Below, in pieces: positions 10,741 to 22,234 of a stretch of 64,000 nt of DNA. A program made the position numbers and the translations under genes. Below the pieces are notes generated by a model. That model saw only the letters and a program-made list of their open reading frames with translations, was not told the DNA's origin and searched no databases. The DNA comes from Acanthosepion lycidas (taxonomy: Eukaryota; Mollusca; Cephalopoda; Sepiida; Sepiidae). The stretch is taken from the NCBI GenBank assembly GCA_963932145.1, contig OZ010578.1, positions 21,160,827 through 21,224,826 of the forward strand, given 5' to 3'. How positions within the stretch are numbered: position 1 is the first letter of the stretch; each line of letters opens with the position of its first letter.

Positions 10741-12166
10741 TGTTTACCTTGAAAGTATTTCGTGTAAGATGTGTGCAATATGTCTATATATGAAGGTCTT
10801 CAGATTTCGACCTTTAAACAATACATAGCGGTTGATGAACCGCTAAACAAATCGACCAAGCAAATAATAATTTTCACTTTGTACTACCTCTTCCATTCAT
10901 ATCTCACCACTGATTCACAGGGACTTTTAGCTTGAGTGTCTCTTGAGCCTTGTATCGTATGAACTTTAGTATATAAAAAAAATCGGTTTAATTTGAATTC
11001 GAAACCAGCTTTACAAGGATTAGGTTTTTGAAAACTTGAAAGTCGGAATGCAGGATCTTTAAAGCCAATAGTATTCCTTAAAACTTTGAGCAGAATGAAA
11101 ATTATACTTGCTTAAGAGACATTAGATTCATAGATACCGATCGGGGAGGGGAGACACGATTTTTCGTTATCGAGTGCAACGCGAATTGACGCCATTTTTT
11201 GTAAAAAAAAAATTATCGTAACAGAAAAAACAAATACCGACTTCAAATAATCTTCAATCTTGCATACATATTCTAACATCTGGCCATATGGCAAACACTC
11301 CAAGTTTAGTTAAAGTCTATAATTATCTGTATATTCATCCGGAAAATGATGTGTAGATTAATTAGAAAATTGCTTTAAAATATTCCAGTCTATTTATTAT
11401 ATTTTTCTTTATATTATTATCCTCGGTTTGAACACAGTATGGTCGCGCAGATAAAATCTATCAATAATTAGCGTGACGTGCCTGTGATAACTTCCTTCCC
11501 TTTATCATCAGGATATTGCTAGAAACCAAATTACTGGACCAGAGGAGAACATTTTTATCATCAAATAATAAAATAAAACAACATAAAAAACCTCAGAGAA
11601 CCTTTTTTCCAAATCATTCCGTAAATAGCCAATAAAATACTCAATCTACTTTTACGACCAAATAACTGAAATTAGGAGAGATGTGGTTGACGTTCGGATC
11701 AAGGGAAGTAACTCGATCAATGTCAAAACTTTTACCACAAACAACTGAAAACAAAGACACAGTAATATCATATTAAGCTTTTAAAACTGGGTTTAATTAG
11801 CGTAAAATTTACTATGGATTTGACGGAAATGCTGAACAGAAACATAGCAACTAAATAAAAATTTAACTTATTAAATACAAACTTATTTTTCTCACCGTAA
11901 AGTATTTTTAAATGGACATTTCCTATAACGGAGGAAGTAATGTTCTATCTATATCTGAAAGAATGATAACAGCTACTCGGTGAGAAACCTGTTTACATGA
12001 AGAAAACAACTGTTAATCATCTGAGAGATCCCTTTCTGCTTTCCATCAGCATGACTGCATTTTTTGCTTTATTTAATTGAAATGTACGGGAAAATATTAG
12101 TAAATATGAAAGGATAATAAAAATAAGCAGACATAATGTTTGTAATTTGTTCAATCATACATATAC

Positions 12167-12208
<42 letters not shown>

Positions 12209-12364
12209 GTGTGTGTGCGCGCGTGTGTGTGCGCGCGTATGTGTGTGCGTATGTGTACTAGAATCTAAGAAGCCGAATAACAGCATCCTACCCTCTTTAG
12301 AAAGAAGACATTGTTCTGCGCAACATATCCAATCATAATTCTCACCTGTTAAAATTAAACCAAG

Positions 12365-12845
12365 TATTCTACATAATTTTCCATCCTACACCATTTTACA
12401 AGCACGATGGTAACATTTGTACACAAAGTAACGCCGTACCGATGATTTCGGTCTTGGACTGACTCTATCTAATTTTCACGTATGCATCATGTAAAAAACA
12501 GTATTTAATAATTCCACCAAACCCTCATATAAGCACGCTATATCGACGACATATTCATATATTAGCAAAGATCTTAGAAGAATTAAAAAAAAAAACTGAA
12601 AGAAACCTTTGAGAATAACTGTCCTTCACTTTAGTTACGAAGTCAACATTAACAATAAAATCTCTTTCCTTGACGTAGTAGTCGATGCTAATAGTCATAA
12701 TTTCGCCACCTGCCTTTATAAAAAAGCGATAGTAGCTGAAACTTGTGTTTACTCAACTACAAGTGTGAGTGACCATATAGAAAATAGTTGTCATAAAAAA
12801 CATGATTTTTCGATCCAAAGTAATGTCTTCGTCGGGCATATTATC
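12365..12845 (+). mobile_element. Penelope-like retroelement fragment (reverse transcriptase)
   Basis: Frames at about 12530-12850 show a YIDDIFIYISKDLRRI-like catalytic block and then SYEVNINNKISFLDVVVDAN and FATCLYKKAIVAETCVY. The order IDD, then NN-x-I-x-FLDV, then a Y-(R/K)-K block is the layout of Penelope-like reverse transcriptases. An upstream segment near 12400-12470 resembles the conserved G-V-P-M-G-S-V-L-G region. Frameshifts and stops show that it is dead. The GIY-YIG endonuclease is not recognisable. Confidence 0.6.
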
Positions 12846-13016
12846 TTATAAGGAATTTAGCAACATAAAACAAACACTAATCAACAACATTTTCCATAAC
12901 CACGTCGTAAAATTAGCCTTAATTTAGAAAAAAATGATGCCAGACCTCCTTACGCTAACAAAAATAAGGACATTAGCTTATTGTATCTCAACCATGAACA
13001 AGCAATTAAAAATATA

Positions 13017-13062
13017 TTAGGTTGGTGCAAAAATAATGACGTAACAATGTCGTTTTTTGACT
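13017..13062. mobile_element. MADE1-like mariner MITE, single arm
   Basis: Only the left half is present: TTAGGTTGGTGCAAAAATAA followed by TGACGTAACAATGTCGTTTT. No matching right arm follows. It lies between the Penelope-like fragment and a LINE fragment. Confidence 0.88.
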
Positions 13063-13149
13063 TTTAAATACTTACATTGGGCATGCATGAATTAAATCTT
13101 CTCTTAGACTGCCCTGTCACATGTCGAAACTTAAATTCCTGAAGCCATA

Positions 13150-14115
13150 AATTCCCAAGTTGGCATCTACGCGGATGACACCACAATTTATTCCTGCCTC
13201 AAAAAGAAATCTAGTGTCACTGACAATACTAACCTGGCCGTGCGTCTCGAAAAGGACCTCCAATCGGTTGTGAACTGGGGCAGGAATTGGATGGTCAACT
13301 TCAACGCTTCTAAAACAAAACTGCTCTCTATTAATCACCACAGAGATCCTTCCTTGCCCTCCATTAGAATGTCTTACGCTCAACTTCTCGTGAGCAACTT
13401 TCTACGTCTGCTCGGTCTCACGTTGACGGCTGACATGAGATGGAACAAATACATTGAGTCAACTGCTTCGTCCACCGCAAGGAAAGTTGACTCACTCTAC
13501 CGTGCCAGGAAATTTTTCTCCCCGGAATCGATCCTCCAGATCTACAAATCAACAATTCGCCTTTGCATGGAGTATTGCTGCCATTGTATGGTATGGTGAC
13601 CCTTCTGTTTGCCTCGGGGTTCTTGATAAGCTCCAGAGGCGGATATGCAATGTAGTTGGCCCTGCTCTGGTATCTCGTCTACAGTCACTTTCTCACAGAC
13701 GTGCCGTCGCCTCCCTCTGACTGTTCTACAAATACTTTCATGGCAATTGCTCCGAGGAGTTGCATTCGCTGGTTCCCAGACGTCATGAGTTCAAGCGCCC
13801 TACGAGGCTGGCATCCCGCTCTCACCCATTCACTGTCGAAACTCCTAAATGTAGCCGTCTCTTCTACTCCAATAGTTTCATATCTCGCAACTCTCGCCTG
13901 TGGAACTCCCTTCCCTATTACAGTTTCCCTGAGAGCTATAATGTCCAGCTATTCAAGTGTAATGTCAGTCGACATCTCCAGTTGCCTTGATCTATCCTCT
14001 ACCCTCCTCCTCATACTCTCTTCTATCACTCCTATCTGTTCTTGCTCTAAATTTTCTGTAACCCCTTGCGTCCTAGTGGCTCCCCGCCTTGCTTGGGGTG
14101 AAATGCTTAAAAAAA
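13150..14115 (+). mobile_element. LINE (Jockey/CR1-type) 3' half: reverse transcriptase and C terminus
   Basis: The reading starts with the RT catalytic box IYADDTTIYSCL, then VNWGRNWMVNFNASKTKLLS, FLRLLGLTLTADMRWNKYIE, FFSPESILQIYKSTIRLCME and YCCH, and ends with SRLWNSLPYYSFPESYN and QLFKCNVSRHLQL. These are the blocks after the YADD box in Jockey/CR1-clade LINEs. At least two frameshifts break the frame (near 13590 and 13700). The 3' tail is CCTTGCGTCCTAGTGG, CTTGCTTGGGGTGAAATGC and A-rich sequence to 14122. It is the best preserved copy of this family in the window and the reference for the others. Confidence 0.88.
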
Positions 14116-14804
14116 AAATACTATTCTGACGCACATCAACCAACACATCCTGAACGACGAAAGTATAAATATCAGCATCAGACAAATACCAGTAATTAAC
14201 ACCAAAATACTCAATGAAAAGAAAGACTCAAAGCTTTAGGGGCTATTATTATAAAAGATAAACAGTCCAAATTAGACAAAATGCCATTCAGTGCATATCA
14301 TTCACTACAGAAGAAGGTATCTTAAAGTGTATATGATATAATTAATGTGCTGACATATTACATTATAATAATAAAAAAAAATATGAAATAAAATGAAATA
14401 ACAAAATTTAAATTAAATCAATAAATAAATCGTAATTTTGTGAAGCCTCGTTCCTAATAGCTGTTACACATGACGTCACGCCATATAATTTCAAACGTCC
14501 AGCTTCCTAGGATGCAAGTAAAAGAAGCCTATCACACAGACACCACAGCGATTCTTGATAATGACTGCAAAATAGTCGAAATTACTTGAATAAAAATAAC
14601 AAAATATAAACTTGAGACAATTTATCCACAACTCGGAACACAATACTCTGCAATTGGAAAAATACAATAAAAGATTAAAAAAAAACAGACGTTGTCGTTT
14701 CTTTTTAATCCAAATTATAAATTAATTGATTTAAAATATGTTTTTTTCCGCTACACAGTTCTAACCATGTATTTATATATACATACATATCTTACTATCC
14801 TTTC

Positions 14805-14809
<5 letters not shown>

Positions 14810-14884
<75 letters not shown>

Positions 14885-14906
14885 TAGATAGATAGATAGA
14901 TAGATA
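14810..14906. repeat. (TA)n(GATA)n microsatellite
   Basis: 72 bp of TA followed by six GATA units. Confidence 0.97.
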
Positions 14907-15010
14907 ACTAGACTCGTTTCGAAAAACTGAAGGCCAAAGAAAAAACACCTATACGAGTAAACAACTAACTAACAAAAGAGCTCAATACAACCGCAGAGCA
15001 GACCTAGATG

Positions 15011-15198
15011 CACCTAGTGAGCCAGACAAACGTTCCATATAAGTCGATTTAAAACAGTGCTCGATAGAATAACCTTTATAGATACAAATATAGATAACTA
15101 GACTCGTTTCGAAAAACCTTCCAATTTTGCCTCGTTAGCCGAACTTTCCCTGACGATCCGGTTAGGTGAAACCTAGGTAGGTTTTTCTGGCTCACTAG

Positions 15199-15201
<3 letters not shown>
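15011..15201. repeat. Foldback element, family A, long copy
   Basis: CACCTAGTGAGCCAG (15011-15025) pairs perfectly with CTGGCTCACTAGGTG (15187-15201), which passes into a TA array. The right arm contains CCCTGACGATCCGG and GGTGAAACCTAGGTAGGTTT, shared with the copy at 18612-18740. GATAACTAGACTCGTTTCGA is directly repeated at about 14903 and 15093. Confidence 0.8.

Positions 15202-15259
<58 letters not shown>
15201..15259. repeat. (TA)n microsatellite
   Basis: Starts at the right terminus of the family A foldback. Confidence 0.97.
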
Positions 15260-15264
<5 letters not shown>

Positions 15265-15497
15265 TGAGTAATGCTTTATTGTCGGTAAAAGAACACAATA
15301 TCCTGGAAAGAGGGGATGAATATATAAATATCCTTACGTTCGTCAGTGCGTGCGTGCGTATGTATGTGTGTGCATGCAGGTGTACGCGTAGGTCAGCGCG
15401 TGTGTGTGTGCGGATGAGTTGCAAGTCTTGTCGTTTCAGTCACTCTTTTTCCGTTTAAAATATATTCTCTATTTTCTCTTTTTCTTTATTTACGCAG

Positions 15498-15642
15498 GGT
15501 AAAAAGTTCCCCAGCGACCAAATGCCAGGGAGCAATTTGAAAATCCAATCTTTATCCTATGAAGATGGTGGCCAATACGAATGCATAGCCAACAACGGAA
15601 TTGGTGCTCCGGCGTCGGCGTCCGTCGACATCGAAGTCCATT
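15498..15642 (+). CDS. Exon: C-terminal half of Ig domain 2, same gene
   Basis: The acceptor is TTTACGCAG (AG at 15496-15497), phase 0, so the reading frame continues directly from the exon at 6194-6315. The exon is 145 bp and leaves in phase 1. The protein reads GKKFPSDQMPGSNLKIQSLS, then YEDGGQYECIANNGIGAP, which holds the D-G-G-x-Y-x-C block with the second cysteine and the A-N-N-G-I-G motif common in I-set domains of neural adhesion proteins. The donor is GTGCGT at 15643, weaker than the other donors in this gene but canonical GT. The terminal t joins the first two bases of the next exon to form Tyr (VHYEPKA). Confidence 0.92.
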
Positions 15643-16163
15643 GTGCGTAAACATATTCATACGTGCTTTCTATATAAATCCAAATATGCGCGCTTGACTT
15701 TTAGAATCCAAAGAAATTCTGATAAAAAAATAATATTATTCACTGGTCCATATTCCTCTACTATTTTGTGCTTTAGTTTCAAATCTTCACTTCCAAGCAC
15801 AAAAGACAAACAAGCAAAATTTTGGTACAAACATATTATTATTCAAAATGAATTAATTTTATATTTGATTTTCTTAATGCATAATGCGCAAACAATATAT
15901 ATGGTCTTCTTCTCCGTGTCCTTTCAAGACGTGGGTTATCATTGCTTTGAACAACGCCTTACCTCTGTAGCCCTTGGCAATGTCTTTTTACTATCTCCAC
16001 GCTTTTGTACCATCCACTTATACGAGATCTTTTTTTTCCGACTTACCGTCAAGATCTGTACGCAGAAATGGCCTTTCTTCAAAGTGGGAATTGAACCTTC
16101 CTGGCTATTACGCTCTATGTGCCCGATCAGTGTAAAATGCATCGGATCAGACTGTGGAGTCTA

Positions 16164-16241
16164 TTAGGTTGGTGCAAAATAATATCGTTTTTTGACGTAT
16201 TTTTTAACGTCAAAAACGATATTATTTTTGCACCAACTTAA
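16164..16241. mobile_element. MADE1-like mariner MITE, copy 3
   Basis: A 78-bp near-palindrome from TTAGGTTGGTGCAAAATAAT to ATTTTTGCACCAACTTAA. It lacks the GACGTAAT segment found in longer copies. Confidence 0.92.
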
Positions 16242-16399
16242 TATTACACTAGTGGACACAGGACCGAACCGTCCTGGAGAGAACATTGTTTTCATTAAGT
16301 CTATTGAATGCGCAGATCGATAAGCGGAATTCACACTTAAAAAACACAGGGCTTCTACACAAACATGGGTACCCTCCCCAAATTACATTTGGAATAGAA

Positions 16400-16439
<40 letters not shown>

Positions 16440-16664
16440 ACATAATTTAAATGTATGGTATAGGTACGGGAAAAATGCTCCATATCAAGGATAAATCTTA
16501 TGTAAATATAAAAGTAGACACTTCAAAAACAGAGCGGAGACAGTCTGTTTCATGCTTGAAGGCAGTCTTTGCAAATGGTCTTCAGTTTGCATTCAAACAT
16601 GAAAGAGACTGTCACCATTTGGTGTACACCATATTGTGCACACACACAGACACATACACACACA

Positions 16665-16666
<2 letters not shown>

Positions 16667-16707
<41 letters not shown>

Positions 16708-16708
16708 A

Positions 16709-16791
<83 letters not shown>
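16667..16791. repeat. (TA)n microsatellite, interrupted
   Basis: Two TA blocks split by TCAAATATAAA; the first is preceded by a CA-rich run. Confidence 0.97.
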
Positions 16792-16792
<1 letters not shown>

Positions 16793-17222
16793 TAGCAGTA
16801 GAGCCCGGCGTTGCCCTGGGATGTAACAGTAAGAGTTAGATCAAGTATAGACCATAATAAAAACTGAAAAATAAAATTGACAAAGATTATTGTTTAAGGT
16901 TGACGGACACGCATGTCTTAATTAGTTTTATTTTCTTTTACGAATTGATCAAACCCAAACTCAAACAAAAACATTGTTTTCAATCGTTATGAGTCTACCG
17001 ATTGAATAGAATTTTATTATAAACAATTGTCTTGTAAATGGAATTTTTAAAGCATTCTGAAAGTAAAAATAAAGAAAAAAGTGTGCAAGACAATAAGAAA
17101 CACTATCTGCCAAAAAAAAGGTGAAGTTTTGTTGAAATCGGTTGAAAAATGTAGGAAATCCGATCCCATATATAAACGAACACACACACACACAACCACC
17201 AACCTGGGTTTTATAATAAGTA
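16792..17222 (+). repeat. Retroposon 3'-end repeat (RTE/CR1-like tail), long copy
   Basis: It starts CTAGCAGTAGAGCCCGGCGT and TGCCCTGGG and ends with AAATCGGTTGAAAAATGTAGG, AATCCGATCC, a CA-rich run and GGGTTTTATAATAAGTA. This layout is typical of a widespread invertebrate retroposon 3' end. There is no ORF. Confidence 0.55.
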
Positions 17223-17393
17223 TAACTCGATAACTCGATAACTCAATATTAATAAGTATAACTCGATATGAGTTGTCCCCCTTTCATTCATGCTTCTTAA
17301 TCGTGTTTTCAAATTGATTTCGTGCAAAAACAATTGTGTTTTTCCAATTTTTGGCGCTGTTAGAACCACCGGAAGGTAATTTTACGTAGTCCT

Positions 17394-17498
17394 GTGAAGT
17401 TTTTTTGAAATCGGTTGAAAAATGTAGGAAATCCGATCCAATATATAAAAGTACAGACACACACACATACACACACAATCTGCGTTTTATAAGAAGTA

Positions 17499-17501
<3 letters not shown>
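17394..17501 (+). repeat. Second copy of the same retroposon tail
   Basis: GTGAAGTTTTTTTGAAATCG, AAAATGTAGGAAATCCGATC, a CA-rich run and TGCGTTTTATAAGAAGTA repeat the tail of the copy ending at 17222, 270 bp upstream, and run into a TA array. Confidence 0.65.
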
Positions 17502-17539
<38 letters not shown>

Positions 17540-17689
17540 GTTTCATTGAATACAGCCGACAAGGAAGAGTGAATGAACTTTATATTAAGCATCTTAACAT
17601 CTTTCCGGTGGTAGAAGTTAAGGAATATAAAAATTGTACATAATTGATATTGTGTCAGGCGCTTTCAGCCACTTCTATAAACATTTCAA

Positions 17690-18100
17690 ACTGTCTTTTG
17701 TCTCTGGTGATTTGATAGAATAAAGAACAAGTAGGAAACAGATCTTAATCTAACACGTTTCATTTTAATAAAGCTTCGTCAAAGATTAAGATAGTAATGA
17801 GAAAAAATATGATAAAACGCAAAGAGATGCAGATTAATGGTATGTCGTGTTTGTTTATTTCTTATTGGCCAGATGCGTGTCACGTGTACTGAAGTAAAAA
17901 ATATTATTTAAATATGCGTGACAAACACCCTGGACGCTAAGCAATAAGAAATAGCCAAACACAGCATAACATTAATCTGCAACACAACATACCTTTAATC
18001 TGCGTCTCTTTGCTATTTATCAGTTTTTATCATTTCTATCTTGATCTCTCGGAAGGCTTTAGTATTATTTCCTACTTGTTCTTTACCCTGTCATTTTTGT
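17690..18100. repeat. Foldback repeat, family B
   Basis: The segment 17715-17880 (AGAACAAGTAGGAAACAGAT, GCAAAGAGATGCAGATTAAT, TTTCTTATTG) is approximately the reverse complement of 17930-18095 (CAATAAGAAATAGCC, CTGCGTCTCTTTGC, TCCTACTTGTTCTTTA). A single arm occurs again at 54630-54795. Confidence 0.7.
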
Positions 18101-18125
18101 CGGATTCATTCTCTCTATCTCCTCC

Positions 18126-18128
<3 letters not shown>

Positions 18129-18197
<69 letters not shown>
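18129..18197. repeat. (TA)n microsatellite
   Basis: Lies between foldback families B and C. Confidence 0.98.
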
Positions 18198-18198
<1 letters not shown>

Positions 18199-18295
18199 AG
18201 TATAGGATTGGTGTATACGGAATATATTCCAATAACCAAAGCATACTATTCTTAAAAAAGGTGATGAATACAGAGTAGACCAAATATAATTATTT

Positions 18296-18468
18296 ATTCG
18301 AAACTTATAACATAAATATCTTATAAAATCACTACAAAAATATCCATTTCGTTTCGACACTTCTGGTGTCTTATCAAGTGATGGTGTTGAATGTAGAATC
18401 TACAGAAGTGTTGAAACAAAATGGCTATTTTTGTAGTGATTTTATAATATATATATGTTATAATTTTC

Positions 18469-18472
<4 letters not shown>
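18296..18472. repeat. Foldback repeat, family C
   Basis: ATTCGAAACTTATAACATAA, TTATAAAATCACTACAAAAA and GTTTCGACACTTCTG (18296-18364) are mirrored by CAGAAGTGTTGAAAC, TTTTTGTAGTGATTTTATAA and TTATAATTTTCGAAT (18398-18472). The loop of about 33 bases includes CTTATCAAGTGATGG. Confidence 0.85.
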
Positions 18473-18517
<45 letters not shown>

Positions 18518-18521
<4 letters not shown>

Positions 18522-18578
18522 GTTGGTGCAAAAATAATGTCGTTTTTTGACGTTAAAAATACGTCAAAAAATGACAAC

Positions 18579-18582
<4 letters not shown>
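18518..18582. mobile_element. MADE1-like mariner MITE, copy 4, right arm shortened
   Basis: TTAGGTTGGTGCAAAAATAA at the left, but the right end goes from ATGAC directly to AACCTAA, so TTATTTTTGCACC is missing. TA arrays lie on both sides. Confidence 0.9.
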
Positions 18583-18611
<29 letters not shown>

Positions 18612-18616
<5 letters not shown>

Positions 18617-18740
18617 TAAAGAGCCACGCAAACCTACCTTGGTTTCGTCTAAACGGATCGTCAATTTAAAACAGGCCATTTTTACCCTGACGATCCCTAT
18701 AGGTGAAACCTAGATAGGTTTACCTGGCTCTTTGGGTTTA
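18612..18740. repeat. Foldback element, family A, compact copy
   Basis: AAACCTAAAGAGCCA at 18612-18626 pairs with TGGCTCTTTGGGTTT at 18725-18739 (14 of 15). Inside, GGATCGTCA pairs with TGACGATCC. The arms are about 50 bp and the loop about 24. The family is shared with 15011-15201. Confidence 0.85.
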
Positions 18741-19553
18741 TATTACGTTTGCTCTACATCGTGTATTGAGCACTTTACGTAGTTACTTTTAATCGTTTTG
18801 TTTTTGTTTTTTTTCTTTAGACTTTGAGCTTGAACTCTGGACGATTGTTTTCGTCTCAATTTCATCTTCTTAGTTCCTTCTTTTTTTATTCCTCATTTTT
18901 CCTTAGGTATTCGTTTGTCCTGCTACAAGGCGAAATACCCGAGGTTTTTCCAAGCGAGTACAATTATAGAATGTTAATTTTCTGACCGTGCGACTCATTT
19001 TCAAATCTTACCATGGTCGATTTGTCAGTGAGGTGCATTCTTGATGGTAACTGCCCCGGAAAAGAATCCCAGCGAACTGCACCGTTGGAAAGTGAAAGTG
19101 AGAGAATTTGATTAGAATCAATTGTTATTCGACGGTTTGTGCTGGCTTTGTTCAAATTGTTGATCACGCTAGATTATTTCTCCTTGAAAGTTTAACTAAG
19201 TTCCGCTCATCATTGTTGCAGTATAAACCACAGGTATGCACCGTGGGTTTTTAACAAACGCAACTTTGCCAGAGCAGTTGTCTGTAAAAGAGGTTGGCTA
19301 GGCGCCCTACAAAACAGCCATACTCCGAAAGGAGCGGTCAGCCATTATATGTATATAAGAAGATAAGGCAATATTCTTGTCCACTATCAGCGTCTTCAAA
19401 GCTGACTGATCTCATCAATTCTCCTTTATTATTCAGATCAATATAAATCCAGGGATGAAAACATTCTTTTTGATTTTTTTCTCTTCATAAATATCTTAAA
19501 GTACAAATCTGTTATCTTTATTGAACATACTTTCTTTTCGTTTTGATTTACAG

Positions 19554-19841
19554 ATGAGCCGAAAGCTACGATTGCAGATGATTTTATTCACACGGGTCCT
19601 GGCCGGTCGTTATCTGTCATCTGTACTGTTGAGAGCAGCCCTGATGCAGTCGTTACGTGGACATACGAAGGAATGCCAATCGAAGATTTCCCAGCCAGAA
19701 TATCTCATATAGTCACTGAACAATTCCCAAAGACCCTCCACGAGTTGAGAATCAATCCAGTCACAGTGGATGACTTGGGTCAATACGAATGCATTGCCAG
19801 AAATAAATATGGGGAGGAAAGTGACAGTTTCAATCTTACAG
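19554..19841 (+). CDS. Exon: complete Ig domain 3, same gene
   Basis: One 288-bp exon, phase 1 at both ends, codes a whole I-set Ig domain of 96 residues. The acceptor is TTGATTTACAG (AG at 19552-19553) and the donor GTAAGT at 19842. Landmarks in order are EPKATIADDF, LSVICTVESSPD (first cysteine), VVTWTYEG (core Trp), LHELRINPVTVDDLGQYECI (strand E-F block and second cysteine) and ARNKYGEESDSF (G strand). Exon symmetry and length fit a shufflable Ig module. The longer open frame seen from 19521 starts inside the intron and is not the true start, because the splice acceptor and the domain boundary agree at 19554. Confidence 0.94.
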
Positions 19842-20373
19842 GTAAGTTGCGACGATTAAATATATAGAAAAGTGTTTAATTAAATGAATATTTATTTCTA
19901 CTTGCTTTTAATATCGTATGATTTACGGGACTTAAACAAATTTTGACAAAATGCAGAGAAACAGAATCTTTCAGTCACACAAGGTCGAAATATCGTCATT
20001 CGAAATCGTATCCCATTCGGAGAGCATCTTCACAAGAACAGGCTTCGTGAGACAGACTCCCAAGAGGATACTTCCTCAAAAATACAACTTTTCGTGTCTA
20101 AGTTCAACCGTCATCTATCCTATATATCATCATAATTTGCTTTCCTTACGTCCTTCTGTTATGTCCATAAAGTAGTCTAATAGAGTAACGCTCTACCTTG
20201 ACTGGCTCTCTAGTTGAAAAATAAGAAAAATAAACTTTCTTTAATAATAATATTTTTGCATGGTCAAATCGTATCCAGTGTGATAGAAAAATAGTTTGAA
20301 ATTTAAACAGAATAAAGCAGCCCCTTATCCTTTCTATGGGAAAATTAAATAATTTACGAGTATTTTTAATCAT

Positions 20374-21060
20374 TCGCCCCAGTCATGACGAGGACACCAC
20401 TAAGACACAACGGGTTACTAACAGTGAAAGAGATTGGGAAAATCTTATTAGGTACAAAGGTCAATAAAAGCACAGAATTTAGGAAGGTACAAGATAACAA
20501 TTGGCGTTGTATTTACATTTTTTGAAGGTGATTTTTATTGTAGGTGGCAGGAAAAACAAAGAACCGGGCGAAAACTCCGAGAAAAGAAAATATTAGAAGA
20601 GAACTTATGGTTGGATCTCACTAGTTCAACAGTAAAACGGTGAGACCTAATTGCTAATCTAGTAGTACGCATGAATTCATGCAGCCGAGTCACAAAGGAG
20701 GAAAGCTGATTAAAACAACTGCCATGGAAATATTTGTAAAAAAGACAGAAGGAAGCCAAGTTACGGCGGTGTGAAAATGGCTTAATTCGAGAATGCAGGT
20801 CAGAATCGATTAAATTAAATTCTTCTTTGGATATTGTCAAGAATCTCGAGATTTATAGCGGAGGCACTAGACTAGATGTGGCAGCAATATTCAATGCACG
20901 GGTGAATGGTAGATTTATAAATGTGCAAGATAGATTCTGACAAGAACTGTTTGTCTGTGAACCAACTTTCCTAGCAGCAGACCCACTAGCAATTGATATA
21001 ATCACTACAATTCATGTCATTGGAAAACGTTAGGCCAAGGTCGCGAAATTATTTTCCAAA
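20374..21060 (-). mobile_element. LINE 3' fragment, same family as 13.15-14.1 kb
   Basis: On the minus strand, starting near 21000, traces of ESILHIYKST and EYCCHIWSS-like text are followed by the clean frame 20840-20535 with SHRRNLASFCLFYKYFHGSC, HEFMRTTRLAIRSHRFTVEL and FFSRSFR. The 3' tail CCCGTTGTGTCTTAGTGG lies at 20400. It is decayed by stops and frameshifts. Confidence 0.8.
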
Positions 21061-21109
21061 ATTGAATACTTTTGGATAAAATATTAAATTCTTCTATCTG
21101 TGAATCTAT

Positions 21110-21985
21110 AGGGTCTTTTCTTGATTTAACTCGGCTCATCTGTGTTTCGACAAAATACACAATGTTCTATGGGTAAATTGTGGCTATTTTGTAATTTTAA
21201 TTTCGCGCATGCTCGTTGTTTTTTGGTTTTTTATCTTGTCAACTGCACAGTATAGTATGGTTAGTTTGTGAGAAGTGCACCATGACCCATTTCACTCTGC
21301 CAGAAATAGCATGCTGTACTGATTGGCATTTGCACCAGAAGCTCCAATACGAACAATTCAGAGTCTTTAAGTGTCAAAGTGAAGATATTGCAGAGGATTC
21401 AGAAAAGGTTGGCTGAGTCTAATGGTGATTACAAAGATACGGATGTTCGGAAAACTCACTGATCGTCCTGATAAGAGAAGAACTCCCGAATTTGTTGGTG
21501 GGAGAATGACTCAACACGGAGGTCTGCATCAAGTGCCTTGAGGAAGTCGTGATTGCCTGGGTTAAGAGAGTGGCTGCTAAAGGACCCTATGTACCTCGAC
21601 AGGATACTGCACCATGAAACACCAGCAAGAGAACGCAGTCATGGCTGTCGGATAATTTATGCGACAACATCACCTCTTACAAAATGGCCACTTAATTTCC
21701 CAGAGTGCAACCGCCTTGATTATTATTTGAATTAGATTCCAATAAAACTCCTTGCAATACAAAAGGTGAACTGAAGGCAAGGATTATGGCAACATTCATC
21801 AACTTAAGCAAAGAGTCTATCCAGAAGAGTTGCAAGAGATTCCAATTTCGCTCAGAGGCCGTGGTTGAAACCAATGAAGATTACATTGAGTGGATTTGCT
21901 CTTTAGTATTTCAAGATATTTTTGTGTAATCGCGTAAATTTATCTGTTGAAAATGAGATATTAGTTTTATTTTCATTTTAGATTC
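21110..21985 (+). mobile_element. Tc1/mariner-type transposon remnant
   Basis: The relic is collinear with the minus-strand copy at 61156-61950 over most of its length. The frame 21216-21416 covers the N-terminal DNA-binding part, and 21553-21735 covers part of the catalytic domain: AAKGPYVPRQDTAPC (equivalent of F-Q-Q-D-S-A-P-A-H), SWLSDN, and NFPECNRLDYYLN (equivalent of SPDCNPLDYYVW). The third catalytic region is followed by traces of the C terminus to about 21890. Stops and frameshifts are numerous. The terminal repeats are not clear. Confidence 0.8.
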
Positions 21986-22234
21986 TATACAATAGAAATA
22001 AAATTCATTGGAGACATTTCTACCTAAATGATTGAATGTAAAATTATTATACGTTGATATAATCGAACGCGTGAGAAATTTTCGATCGTTAAATGACCTG
22101 AATCATATGAAAGTTTTCTTTTCCAATAAAAGAATCAATTCTGTAAATTCAAATGAATACACCCTTGTGCAAATTAATAATTCTGTCATTATTTACTTTT
22201 TCGTGTTTTTTCAATGAAAAATCACACAGTGCAC

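Larger units (their letters stand above)
6316..15497 (+). other. Intron splitting the Ig2 domain
   Basis: The intron is 9182 bp and phase 0. It holds CA/TA microsatellites, a perfect 18-bp hairpin, SINEs, a MADE1-like MITE, a Penelope-like fragment, a LINE reverse transcriptase piece and part of a foldback family. The stretches 6640-7320, 8650-9250, 10740-12140 and 14130-14690 show nothing I can name. Confidence 0.85.
15643..19553 (+). other. Intron between the Ig2 and Ig3 exons
   Basis: The intron is 3911 bp, phase 1. It is crowded with seven TA arrays, two MADE1-like MITEs, two copies of a LINE-tail-like repeat and three foldback structures. The stretches 15643-16160 and 18780-19553 show no feature that I recognise. 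Confidence 0.85.

Noticed and set aside
19521-19712. A start codon at 19521 for the Ig3 exon
   Set aside because: That frame differs from the Ig frame, and the acceptor at 19552-19553 with phase-matched neighbours defines the exon.
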